From Hyphomicrobiales bacterium (GTDB lineage Bacteria > Pseudomonadota > Alphaproteobacteria > Rhizobiales > JACESI01), in NCBI GenBank assembly GCA_039989895.1, contig JBDXGY010000005.1, positions 1-64,000 of the forward strand: a DNA stretch of 64,000 nt. The letters are read 5' to 3'. The notes under the pieces were generated by a model. That model made no database searches, had not been told where the DNA came from, and saw only the letters and a list, made by a program, of their open reading frames with translations. Below are positions 51,163 to 58,957 of this stretch, in pieces. Position 1 is the first letter of the stretch; each line of letters begins with the position of its first letter. Made by a program: the position numbers and the translations under genes.

Positions 51163-53814
51163 CTAGAAACTGAGGCCAATATCACGGTGTCCTGAGTTGC
51201 ATTTGGCCACATATAGCGCTTGTGCGCGCGGTAGGCGCTTTTGGGCACGTAAGCCAATAGTATCAGCAACTGATGCTTCATAAGCTTTGAGTGGTTCCAG
51301 CAATTCATTCGCCGCACGCTCACGCCAGCCAAGTCCGTTTTCATATTCAACAAAGGCTTCTGCTATAAGCGCATCACCCTTATCGCGATCAGCCCTTTTG
51401 CCTTTCATCGCGCGCCGGCCTTTACTGAGCCTTTTACGAATCTCTCCCGTACCTGCAACTGCCTTGATAATCGCCTCAGAGCTTTTAATCCGTTCAATCG
51501 CCGCATTATTGTCTAGGCTTTGCAAATCGGCCTTCAACTTATCTAGCTCAGCCCGCAATCCAATATATGCTTCATTGCTGGAAAGCACGACCAAGGCCTC
51601 GACTACTGGTTTCGATGCCTGATCAACCGCACGGCGATATTGACTGCGAGCGGCTCGCTCCGCTTTGGTCAATGTACTGTAAGCTTTCTGGGCTGCATCC
51701 CATTCTTGGGGAACTTGCGCTTGTAGCGTTGCAATTTCTTCATCCAATTCAGCAATTTTGGAGGTCGCCAATTCGATGACCTTTTCATTGCCCCTGGCGC
51801 GGTTTAATCTTTGTTCCTGCTTTTTCTTCTCTTTGGCAAAAACAGCCATTTCACGCTCCAACGTGCGAACCGTTGTGTGGATTGGCCGGAAACCATCGGA
51901 GGCATCCATAACAGCGTTTTCTGTCTTTTTAATCTCATCCATTAATCCAAATACAGATTCAGCCTCGCCAATCGCACCACTCAGCTCCTCGCCAAATTTC
52001 ACGGGCAAATAGCTAAGATCAAAGCCCTGTGCTTTTTTGATAGAGGCACGGATCGTGTCACCATTAGTCTGGAATTGATCATAGACATAATCTTCCATGC
52101 AATATTGCAACTTTGGATTAAGCGGCGGAGGCGCCGTGTCTGAGGTCAAGGACGAGCGGTTGGGCAGATAGTTCACAAGTGAAGGGTTAAAACCAACAAT
52201 AACAAGCGCGATCAGTTGGAGCCCGATAAAGGCGCAAACACCCTTATACATGGCAATAGTCTTTACCACCGCTGGCGCCACGCCGCGCAGATAAAATAAA
52301 GCAAAGCCAAAGGGTGGCGTCAGGAATGATGTTTGAATGTTGAGACCAATCATCACACCAAGCCAAACTGCTGTCACATTAGCAGAGGGGTCGGCTAACA
52401 AGATCGGCGTCACAATCGGCACCACGACCACAGCAATTTCAATGAAATCGAGGAAGAACCCGAGGACGAAAATTACAGCCATCACGATGATGAATTTGGT
52501 CCAAAATCCGCCAGGCAAGCCTTCAAGGAAATGCTTCACCAATTCCTCTCCACCAAAGGCACGGAAAGCGGCTGTTAGCATTGCAGCGCCAAGTAGAATA
52601 ATGAAAACCAAAGACGTCGTTTTCGCCGTTTCTATCATCACGCCTTGTAGCGTTTCATTGATTTTCAGCGTGCGCAGGCCACTCCAGATAAGTGATAAAC
52701 CTATACCAGCCACCAAAACAATCGCCATTGCGAGCGCAAATTCATCTTCCATCGTGGAGATGTTTTTGACGTTCACATTATAAGCCTTGAGTAAGAACGC
52801 GAGGCCAGCAAGTGATAACACAGCGATAATGGCTGGAATGAAGGTGGTTTTACGATCTGGGAAAAGACGATAACCCGCCATAATGAGCGCGCCAGCTGCA
52901 CCAATAGCACCGGCTTGGTTTACTGTTGCAATACCGCCGATGATTGAACCCAAAACAAGAAAAATGAGCGTAAGCGGTGGGATAAGAATAAGCGCAACAT
53001 TACCCGCAAACGCCAAGTCCATTTTCCCCTCAAAGGGAACCGCCGGTGCGAGTTTTGGTTTCCATAAAGCAAAGCACAATATGTATAGAATATAAAGACC
53101 AACAAGCACTAAACCAGGGATCAGAGCGCCAAGGAACATATCGCCTGCAGAGGTTGAAACAACGCCAAATTCTGATGGCATGCTGATTTCGCCCGTCGCC
53201 GTTTTGTATAGAGCCTTACGGGCTGTATCAGCCTGATCTACTGCGCTTGACAATTGGTCCGCTAGAATGATGAGGACAATGGATGGTGGAATGATTTGAC
53301 CCAATGTGCCGGAGGCTGCAATCGTGCCCGTTGCCAGGGGTTGCGAGTAATTCTGCTTGAGCATGGCAGGCAGAGAAATAAGGCCCATTGCTACAACCGT
53401 CGCGCCGACGATACCCGTGGTTGCGGCCAAGAGAGCACCAACAAGAACAACAGATATACCAAGCCCACCCGGCACTGGACCAAAGAGCTGCGCCATCGTC
53501 ACAAGAAGATCTTCTGCAATCTGTGAGCGTTGCAACATGATGCCCATAAAGATAAACAGCGGGATCGCAATCAACGTATCTCGTTCAGGCTCCCAATAAA
53601 CCCCTCGAAGGTTGGTAACACCAGCACTCAACCACTGAACTGGCCCATCTTGCGCAAAGAACGCGCTCGAATCTCCTGCAAATAAATATCCCGAAACCCC
53701 AGCCGCCGCGATAGTCAAAATTGCCGCGCCAGGCAAAGCAAAAGCTACTGGATACCCCGAACCAAGAGCGGTGGCCATGATAACAACCAGCAAGAGCAGA
53801 AAGAAGAGTTCCAT
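51163..53814 (-). CDS. dctM: TRAP transporter large permease DctM with long C-terminal coiled-coil tail
   Basis: 883 residues, about twice the usual 430. Residues 1-548 form the multi-helix DctM domain: PLFIFMGIMLQRSQIAEDLL, GTLGQIIPPSIVLIILADQ and TSFLTPPFGFALFYLRG are typical, with extra loops. From about 550 to 883 follows a non-membrane tail rich in K, E, A and Q, with long heptad-like stretches (TVRTLEREMAVFAKEKKKQEQRLNRAR, IAELDEEIATLQAQ, AELDKLKADLQSLD). No enzyme motif was recognised in the tail. It is the sodium-coupled transport subunit of the operon dctP-dctQ-dctM; the tail is probably cytoplasmic or periplasmic depending on helix count. Confidence 0.9.
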   Translation of the reverse strand: MELFFLLLLVVIMATALGSGYPVAFALPGAAILTIAAAGVSGYLFAGDSSAFFAQDGPVQWLSAGVTNLRGVYWEPERDTLIAIPLFIFMGIMLQRSQIAEDLLVTMAQLFGPVPGGLGISVVLVGALLAATTGIVGATVVAMGLISLPAMLKQNYSQPLATGTIAASGTLGQIIPPSIVLIILADQLSSAVDQADTARKALYKTATGEISMPSEFGVVSTSAGDMFLGALIPGLVLVGLYILYILCFALWKPKLAPAVPFEGKMDLAFAGNVALILIPPLTLIFLVLGSIIGGIATVNQAGAIGAAGALIMAGYRLFPDRKTTFIPAIIAVLSLAGLAFLLKAYNVNVKNISTMEDEFALAMAIVLVAGIGLSLIWSGLRTLKINETLQGVMIETAKTTSLVFIILLGAAMLTAAFRAFGGEELVKHFLEGLPGGFWTKFIIVMAVIFVLGFFLDFIEIAVVVVPIVTPILLADPSANVTAVWLGVMIGLNIQTSFLTPPFGFALFYLRGVAPAVVKTIAMYKGVCAFIGLQLIALVIVGFNPSLVNYLPNRSSLTSDTAPPPLNPKLQYCMEDYVYDQFQTNGDTIRASIKKAQGFDLSYLPVKFGEELSGAIGEAESVFGLMDEIKKTENAVMDASDGFRPIHTTVRTLEREMAVFAKEKKKQEQRLNRARGNEKVIELATSKIAELDEEIATLQAQVPQEWDAAQKAYSTLTKAERAARSQYRRAVDQASKPVVEALVVLSSNEAYIGLRAELDKLKADLQSLDNNAAIERIKSSEAIIKAVAGTGEIRKRLSKGRRAMKGKRADRDKGDALIAEAFVEYENGLGWRERAANELLEPLKAYEASVADTIGLRAQKRLPRAQALYVAKCNSGHRDIGLSF

Positions 53815-53851
53815 ATTATTTTAACCTTGGTCTTTTGCGGCTTTGGGGCCG

Positions 53852-54835
53852 TTACGCTATTACTGGCTTAGCATCACTATCTATATCAGCTTCAATCTGT
53901 GTTCTGTTTTGGTCATCGAATGCCGTGAACAACTGACTAATAAATTGCATCATCATTGAAATGGCAAACACACCTAAAAACCCAGCCATGAAATATTTGA
54001 CGTACATACCGAAGCCGGATTGAGTGACTTCAAACACTAATATCGGCGTCACAATGACACTGGTTTTTGACCACATGCCCACCCATAAAATGGTCCAGCA
54101 CAAAGGGATGCCAAGCAGGATTGCCCCCCATCCATTGACCCTACCTTTAGCCTGACGGCGCATGCTTGCATAAAGCAAATCCACCCTTACGTGACCATCA
54201 TCAAGCAAGGTATAGGCTGAGGCAAACAAGAACAAAGCCCCATACCAAAAGCGCACCAGATCAGCCATGAAGGCTTGCTCGTAAGAAAACACAAATCTTG
54301 AGAAAACAATAATCAACTCAGCCAAAACGACGAGCAAGGCAAGCCACATGAAGCCGAGCGTTCGCGTAAAGGCCGCAATCACGATGCCGAGTATCACAAT
54401 CGGCATATGCACATAAAGCCCACGATATTCTGAACGCCCAAGATTGCTGGCTAAATCATCGCCAACCATAGCGCCAAGAAGGTCTTCAACACGTAAAAAA
54501 GAAATCGCGCCGTCTGCAAGGCCAACTAAAAAGACAACCCAAAATGCAGCACGAATAAAGGCTGCGTTAAAATCAGACATAAGTTGCGCATCGCTTTTCA
54601 GACCTCTTGCGCTCGTTTTCAGCACAAAGAAAATAGCAAGCAAACCAGCAGCTACATAAAGCGCTAGTTGAAAAGCAGATGCTGTTGATGAGCCACTTCC
54701 ATTTGTGTCCCAACCAAACAATTGCCCAACACCGGGTAAACCTACCCAGAATGTGAGAACGACATTGATAATATAAGCCACCATCAGAGCGAACATCATC
54801 CAGCCAAAACAGCGAATAGAAAAATTCGGTGACAT
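53852..54835 (-). CDS. dctQ: TRAP transporter small permease DctQ, enlarged
   Basis: 327 residues, well above the usual 160-230. Roughly eight hydrophobic segments are visible. The C-terminal half (from about 160) carries the DctQ core: LGFMWLALLVVLAELIIVFSRFVFSYEQAFMADLVRFWYGALFLFASAYTLLDDGHVRVDLLY. The N-terminal half adds about four helices. It lies 37 bp upstream of dctM and 125 bp downstream of dctP, separated from the latter by a strong hairpin. Confidence 0.88.
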   Translation of the reverse strand: MSPNFSIRCFGWMMFALMVAYIINVVLTFWVGLPGVGQLFGWDTNGSGSSTASAFQLALYVAAGLLAIFFVLKTSARGLKSDAQLMSDFNAAFIRAAFWVVFLVGLADGAISFLRVEDLLGAMVGDDLASNLGRSEYRGLYVHMPIVILGIVIAAFTRTLGFMWLALLVVLAELIIVFSRFVFSYEQAFMADLVRFWYGALFLFASAYTLLDDGHVRVDLLYASMRRQAKGRVNGWGAILLGIPLCWTILWVGMWSKTSVIVTPILVFEVTQSGFGMYVKYFMAGFLGVFAISMMMQFISQLFTAFDDQNRTQIEADIDSDAKPVIA

Positions 54836-54903
54836 CTATTGAAAATCCCCAGCTGACCGTGCAGCCAAATTATACAACACAGAGCATTTGCAAAATAACA
54901 AAG

Positions 54904-54935
54904 TTGGGAACGGGGGTGAAAACCCTCGTTCCCAA
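54904..54935 (-). terminator. Hairpin between dctP and dctQ
   Basis: A 13-bp stem (54904-54916 with 54923-54935, one G-U pair) with a 6-base loop lies just after the dctP stop. There is no long T-run, so it is more likely a partial terminator or mRNA-stabilising element that keeps the binding protein more abundant than the permeases. Confidence 0.7.
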
Positions 54936-54959
54936 GATAATACTATTATCTTTATAGAT

Positions 54960-56054
54960 TTAGATATCCAAAACGCGGTTACGTTTTTGAACGTAAGCAG
55001 CGTCAGAAATCGCAGTCCATGAACCGATGTCTTTACGAGCAGCAATGACGCTATCGAAGACTTCTTTGGCAAGCGGGCTGTGCTCGCGCGCCTCTTCAAG
55101 AACTTCTACAGCGGCTTCACCGAATGAGTCATAAACATCATCGTTGAATTCACGCAGTTTAACGCCGTGTTCGGTCTGTAGTTTGGTCAGGAATGAACCA
55201 TTGTTGGCATTAGTTTCAGCCATCTGGCGTGCATTTTCTTCGTTACATGCAGCCTCAATGATTGCCTGTTGCGTCTTGGTAAGTGAGGACCAGAATTTCT
55301 CATTCATACCTAGCGCAAGCTGTGTGCCTGGCTCATGCATACCTGGCCAGTAGTAGTATTTAGCAGCCTCATAAAACTTCATGAAGAAGTCATTGTAAGG
55401 ACCAACCCACTCTGTTGCATCGATTGCGCCTGATACGAGGTTTTCATAAATTTGACCACCTGGCAGTGACACAGGAGAAACACCGAGTTTCGCCATTACA
55501 TCGCCACCAAGACCAGGGATACGCATTTTCAAACCTTTGAGGTCGTCTGCGGATTCGATCTCTTTGTTGAACCAACCACCCATCTGAACGCCTGTGTTAC
55601 CACATGCGAAATTTTTCAGGCCAAATTCACCAGCAAGCTTGTCCCAAAGCTGTTGTCCGCCAGCATATTTAATCCAGGCATCCATTTCAGTATAGGTCAA
55701 ACCAAAAGGAATAGCTGTAAAGGCCGCCCAAGCTGGGTGCTTGCCCTTCCAGTAGTAATCAGCAGCGATATAGGCTTGCGAGTTACCTGAGGCAACTTCA
55801 TCAAAACTGTCAAAGGCACCCACACGCTCACCTGCCGCAAAATATTGAACGTTAATTTCGCCTTCGGTCAGCTCACCAATGCGTGCAGCAAGACGCTGCG
55901 CACTAACACCCAAGCCCGGGAAATCCCTAGGCCATGTTGAAACAATAGCCATTTCCACAGAGCTCTGCGCAATAGCAGGGGCGCTTAGCGCTGTAGCAAC
56001 TGTGGTGGCACCAGCGGCAACGCCTGCGCTTTTCAAAAATAAACGACGATCCAT
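54960..56054 (-). CDS. dctP: TRAP transporter substrate-binding protein, TakP-like
   Basis: 364 residues. The leader MDRRLFLKSAGVAAGATTVATALSAPAIAQ carries a twin-arginine motif, so Tat export is likely. DctP fold with GVQMGGWFNKEI, DLKGLKMRIPGLGGDVMAKLGVSPVSLPGGQIYENL and GAIDATEWVGPYND, which closely resemble the 2-oxo-acid-binding TakP type. It captures a carboxylate (probably a 2-oxo acid, inferred) in the periplasm for the DctQM channel. First gene of the operon. Confidence 0.92.
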   Translation of the reverse strand: MDRRLFLKSAGVAAGATTVATALSAPAIAQSSVEMAIVSTWPRDFPGLGVSAQRLAARIGELTEGEINVQYFAAGERVGAFDSFDEVASGNSQAYIAADYYWKGKHPAWAAFTAIPFGLTYTEMDAWIKYAGGQQLWDKLAGEFGLKNFACGNTGVQMGGWFNKEIESADDLKGLKMRIPGLGGDVMAKLGVSPVSLPGGQIYENLVSGAIDATEWVGPYNDFFMKFYEAAKYYYWPGMHEPGTQLALGMNEKFWSSLTKTQQAIIEAACNEENARQMAETNANNGSFLTKLQTEHGVKLREFNDDVYDSFGEAAVEVLEEAREHSPLAKEVFDSVIAARKDIGSWTAISDAAYVQKRNRVLDI

Positions 56055-56127
56055 ATAAACTCTCCCAAGTTAATTCATTATACGTTCGAGACCTTCCAAA
56101 ACGTATCTTACTATTTTGTATTACATT

Positions 56128-56179
56128 TTTAGATTATGCAAATGAATAAAACTGACAATTGTACTTTAGATTATACAAA
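56128..56179. promoter_or_regulatory. Tandem 15-base repeats upstream of dctP
   Basis: TTTAGATTATGCAAA (56128-56142) and TTTAGATTATACAAA (56165-56179) differ at one base and start 37 bp apart in the divergent region between dctP (minus) and the ABM gene (plus). The spacing and position suggest paired regulator sites; the regulator is not identified. Confidence 0.4.
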
Positions 56180-56316
56180 CTTTAGACATCACAGGTTTAA
56201 GCGGAACGCATTCATGACTGCACGAATATCATATCGGTCACAGGTATTTACGACCAAACTAATTACTATAGACTGGCATAAACGACTGCTATCCACACGC
56301 AGTAAAAGGAAAAGCA

Positions 56317-56925
56317 ATGCAAGTTCTTTTGTTCGAAATGGAGCCGCGCGATGGGCATGAGGCGCATTATTTCAGTCATGTTGAAAAACTGCGTCCACTC
56401 TTGGCTAAACATGAAGGGTTACTGTTTATCGATCGGTTTAAATCACTTTCGCGCCCCAAGATCATTTTGTCTCACTCCCTATGGAAAGATGAAGCTGCTA
56501 TCTCAAAATGGCGCACGGATGCCACTCACCATCAGTCACAAGCCGCGGGCCGTTATCAACATTTTGTCGACTATCGCATTCGCATTTCCCATGCTTTGGA
56601 GGTCGATAATCGCGATGAAAACCCAAGCACATGGAGTGCTGAAGGATCTTACCGCTCCGCTGACGCTGCTGATACAAGATTATTGGTTATCACGGCCAGC
56701 AAGGGCGAGCCGTACAAAGGGTCCGGTGAATTGTTCACCAGCGTCAACCATCAAGACACTTATTTAACAATTGAAACCGCCGCATCCACACAAGAAGCAA
56801 CTAGGCTGGCACAAGCTGCAAAACAAGATACGAGTGTAACCCGCGTCATTATAAGCAGTGTTTCGCGTGACTACGGCATGTTTGATCGCGACGAGGCTCC
56901 ACAATATTTCAAGCCAGCGAACTAA
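56317..56925 (+). CDS. ABM-domain (antibiotic biosynthesis monooxygenase-like) protein
   Basis: 202 residues. The N-terminal half (about 1-95) has the dimeric ferredoxin-like ABM fold pattern: LLFEMEPRDGHEAHYF, LLAKHEGLLFIDRFKSLSRPKIILSHSLWKDEAAISKWR and HHQSQAAGRYQHFVDYRIRI. The C-terminal half looks like a second, weaker copy (LLVITASKGEPYKG to SVSRDYGMFDRDEAPQYF). ABM proteins include monooxygenases, haem-degrading enzymes and uncharacterised stress proteins; no specific substrate is evident. AAAGGA precedes the ATG. Divergent from the TRAP operon. Confidence 0.75.
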   Translation: MQVLLFEMEPRDGHEAHYFSHVEKLRPLLAKHEGLLFIDRFKSLSRPKIILSHSLWKDEAAISKWRTDATHHQSQAAGRYQHFVDYRIRISHALEVDNRDENPSTWSAEGSYRSADAADTRLLVITASKGEPYKGSGELFTSVNHQDTYLTIETAASTQEATRLAQAAKQDTSVTRVIISSVSRDYGMFDRDEAPQYFKPAN

Positions 56926-56934
56926 ATGATCACC

Positions 56935-56982
56935 AAAGGTGCGGAAAGTGCGTAAAACGATCATTTGGGCTCTTGCCTCGTG
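56935..56982 (+). repeat. 48-bp imperfect repeat, copy 1
   Basis: Matches 58852-58899 at 43 of 48 positions in the same orientation, including an identical 22-base core. It lies just after the ABM gene and runs into the decayed CorA/ZntB remnant. Nature unknown. Confidence 0.75.
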
Positions 56983-57233
56983 ATCAGCAACGTCTGGAAA
57001 AGGTCGTCGAGCGCACCATTCGCTTGGCTGAAACATTGGATGCCATCTGAGAGCGAGCTATCGTTGCGCAAGAGGTATTGGCCGCCCTACGTGCTGACAC
57101 AATGAATAACAATATACTGCTTCTCGCCGATGTAACCGCAATATTCTTGCCGCTTGGCCTATTCACTGATCTGTTTGGAATGAATGTCGATGGATTGGCA
57201 TCAAACAAAGATCTGGCAAACGCTGAACTACAA
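56975..57233 (+). pseudogene. Remnant of a CorA/ZntB-type transporter gene, 3' end only
   Basis: One frame reads PRDQQRLEKVVERTIRLAETLDAI, then an in-frame TGA at about 57051, then ERAIVAQEVLAALRADTMNNN and ILLLADVTAIFLPLGLFTDLFGMNVDGLAS. This matches the C-terminal helix and membrane segment of CorA/ZntB divalent metal transporters, including the GMN signature. The first roughly 250 residues are missing, a stop interrupts the rest, and the open frame beyond the stop is not a real gene. The remainder of the gap to 57432 is AT-rich with no feature seen. Confidence 0.8.
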
Positions 57234-57432
57234 ATTTCCCCCCTTCTAAGAAAGGGGTGCTTTGTGAAAAACTCAAGATTAATATTAATGTTAATATTAA
57301 TATTTTATATCGCATTGAGCGCAAATTCTCATACATCTAATTAAGTTGCCTTAAAGCTAACTCAACTAGAACAAAGGCATACATCTATGAATCTTAAAAG
57401 ATCAAAATTACAAAGCCTAAACGGAGAATGAG

Positions 57433-58572
57433 ATGAGTTTTTTGCCTCCTCACCAAACTCAAATAAAAACGAACAACACATCCCCAATTCAATCATGGGT
57501 TGTCACCGTTGAGGATGATTTTGATTTCTTGAGTGCAGAATATAAAGCGCTTTTCGAGGCGTCTTGCGCCACGGTGTTTCAAGCGCCATTCTGGCTCAAC
57601 GCGTTTTATGCCAATCTCATAGATCCATACTCTCTCACGCCCATCATCATTACAATCCGTGATGGCGATGGTTTACTGCTATTCCTGTTGCCTTGTGTCC
57701 GCCAACATTCTGCAGGTTTAAAGATTGTGCAATCTGCCGATATGGGGGTTTCTGATTATAATTGCATCATTGCGCGAGAGGAAACGCTGGCAATGATTAG
57801 TGAAAACCAAGAGCTTCAACGATGTATTTTAAAAGCCCTCAATCCGTTTGATGTTTTCTTCTTTCGCAAACAACGTTCAGATAAACCAAAAATCGAAGAC
57901 ATTTTGGGTGGCGCCACTTTGTCGAAAGCCGACTTTCATGCCCATGAAGTTACTCTGTCTTCATCCTTTGACAGTTGGGCATTGGACAAACTGACTGCCA
58001 AATTCAGGTCGTCCAACCGCCGGCGAATGAAGAACCTGATTGCAGATCACGGAGAATTTCAATTCAGCATCGCTAAAGATGCGGAACAGATTCGAGCGGC
58101 GATGGAATTTATCCGCAAGCAAAGAAGTGCGCGTTATAAAGCTGATATACTCAATCAGCCAGCATTCTATAACTTTTATCTATCTCTTGCTCTTGATCAT
58201 GCGCAAGACGGGTGCGTGCAAACTTCGGTAATACACCTGAATGGCGAGATTGTCGCAGCGTTCTTCGGCTTGAACTTAGATGGAACACACTGCTATATTC
58301 TTGGAGGCTTTCTGCATGAAAAATACAGTAAATATTCCGTCGGCATCCTGGCGATTAACGCTACAATTGCGGACAGGATCGATCATCGTTTCAAAGTCTT
58401 TGATTTCGCCCTTGGAGATGAAAGCTATAAAAATGATTTTGGAACCGACCAAATCAATATACATAACGCCGTCTATACGAGCACTTTAGCTGGATATTTG
58501 GTGTCACACACTTACGCACACGCTAAACCGTTGAAAAATTTTTTAAAAAAACTCAATCCTAAATTGCACTAA
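57433..58572 (+). CDS. CelD/BcsL-like GNAT-domain protein
   Basis: 379 residues. The N-terminal region holds the CelD-type start (YKALFEASCATVFQAPFWLNAFYANL), and the C-terminal half is an Acetyltransf_6-type GNAT domain: FRSSNRRRMKNLI, LNGEIVAAFFGLNLDGTHCYILGGFLHEKYSKYSVGILAINATIADRI and FDFALGDESYKNDFG. Related proteins occur in cellulose and exopolysaccharide clusters and are thought to acylate or to use aminoacyl-tRNA. No polysaccharide genes are nearby. GGAG seven bases before the ATG. It lies between the two 48-bp repeats and next to a tRNA gene, so acquisition is possible. Confidence 0.82.
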   Translation: MSFLPPHQTQIKTNNTSPIQSWVVTVEDDFDFLSAEYKALFEASCATVFQAPFWLNAFYANLIDPYSLTPIIITIRDGDGLLLFLLPCVRQHSAGLKIVQSADMGVSDYNCIIAREETLAMISENQELQRCILKALNPFDVFFFRKQRSDKPKIEDILGGATLSKADFHAHEVTLSSSFDSWALDKLTAKFRSSNRRRMKNLIADHGEFQFSIAKDAEQIRAAMEFIRKQRSARYKADILNQPAFYNFYLSLALDHAQDGCVQTSVIHLNGEIVAAFFGLNLDGTHCYILGGFLHEKYSKYSVGILAINATIADRIDHRFKVFDFALGDESYKNDFGTDQINIHNAVYTSTLAGYLVSHTYAHAKPLKNFLKKLNPKLH

Positions 58573-58635
58573 AAAGGCAGAATTCATTATTCGATTTACA
58601 GGCGTTGAGCGGCGCGAAACTGTCGTGAAACAATT

Positions 58636-58723
58636 TGGTACCCAGAAGAGGGCTCGAACCTCCACACCGTTGCCAGTACCAGCACCTGAAGCTGGCGCTT
58701 CCACCAATTCCACCCATCTGGGC
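58636..58723 (-). tRNA. tRNA-Leu (CAG)
   Basis: 88 bases on the minus strand including an encoded CCA. Acceptor stem GCCCAGA with TCTGGGT (first pair G-U), anticodon stem CCAGC/GCTGG around TTCAGGT giving anticodon CAG, a long variable arm as expected for leucine, and T-loop GGTTCGAGCC. The surrounding 385-bp gap (58573-58957) holds only this tRNA and copy 2 of the 48-bp repeat. Confidence 0.96.
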
Positions 58724-58851
58724 AATCAAGCAGCATTGCGCCTGAGAGAAGAGACGACTAAGGCCGCCCTTGCTTGCCTGTCAATGACTTATAGAAAATC
58801 ATACCCCTTGCCCTTGAAACATCCAACACCAATAAAGCAAGATTGATACGG

Positions 58852-58899
58852 AAAGGTGCGAAAAGAGCGCAAAACGATCATTTGGGCTCTTGTCTTGTG
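58852..58899 (+). repeat. 48-bp imperfect repeat, copy 2
   Basis: Second copy of the element at 56935-56982, five substitutions apart, in the same orientation. It lies between tRNA-Leu and the NDUFA9-like gene, about 60 bp before that gene's start. Confidence 0.75.
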
Positions 58900-58957
58900 G
58901 TAGCGCAAACAGTTAAGACAGTAAAAGACAAATCAACAATAAAGGTGCGTCACCGCT

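Noticed and set aside
57078-57344. Open frame of 88 codons as a small membrane protein
   Set aside because: Its first half is the C-terminal tail of a CorA/ZntB protein that continues upstream through a stop, and the second half is low-complexity AT-rich sequence. A pseudogene explains it better.
56935-58899. Integrated genomic island with tRNA-Leu as attachment site
   Set aside because: No integrase and no duplicated tRNA 3' end were found. The repeat lies outside the tRNA, so a classic tRNA-targeted integration is not supported.
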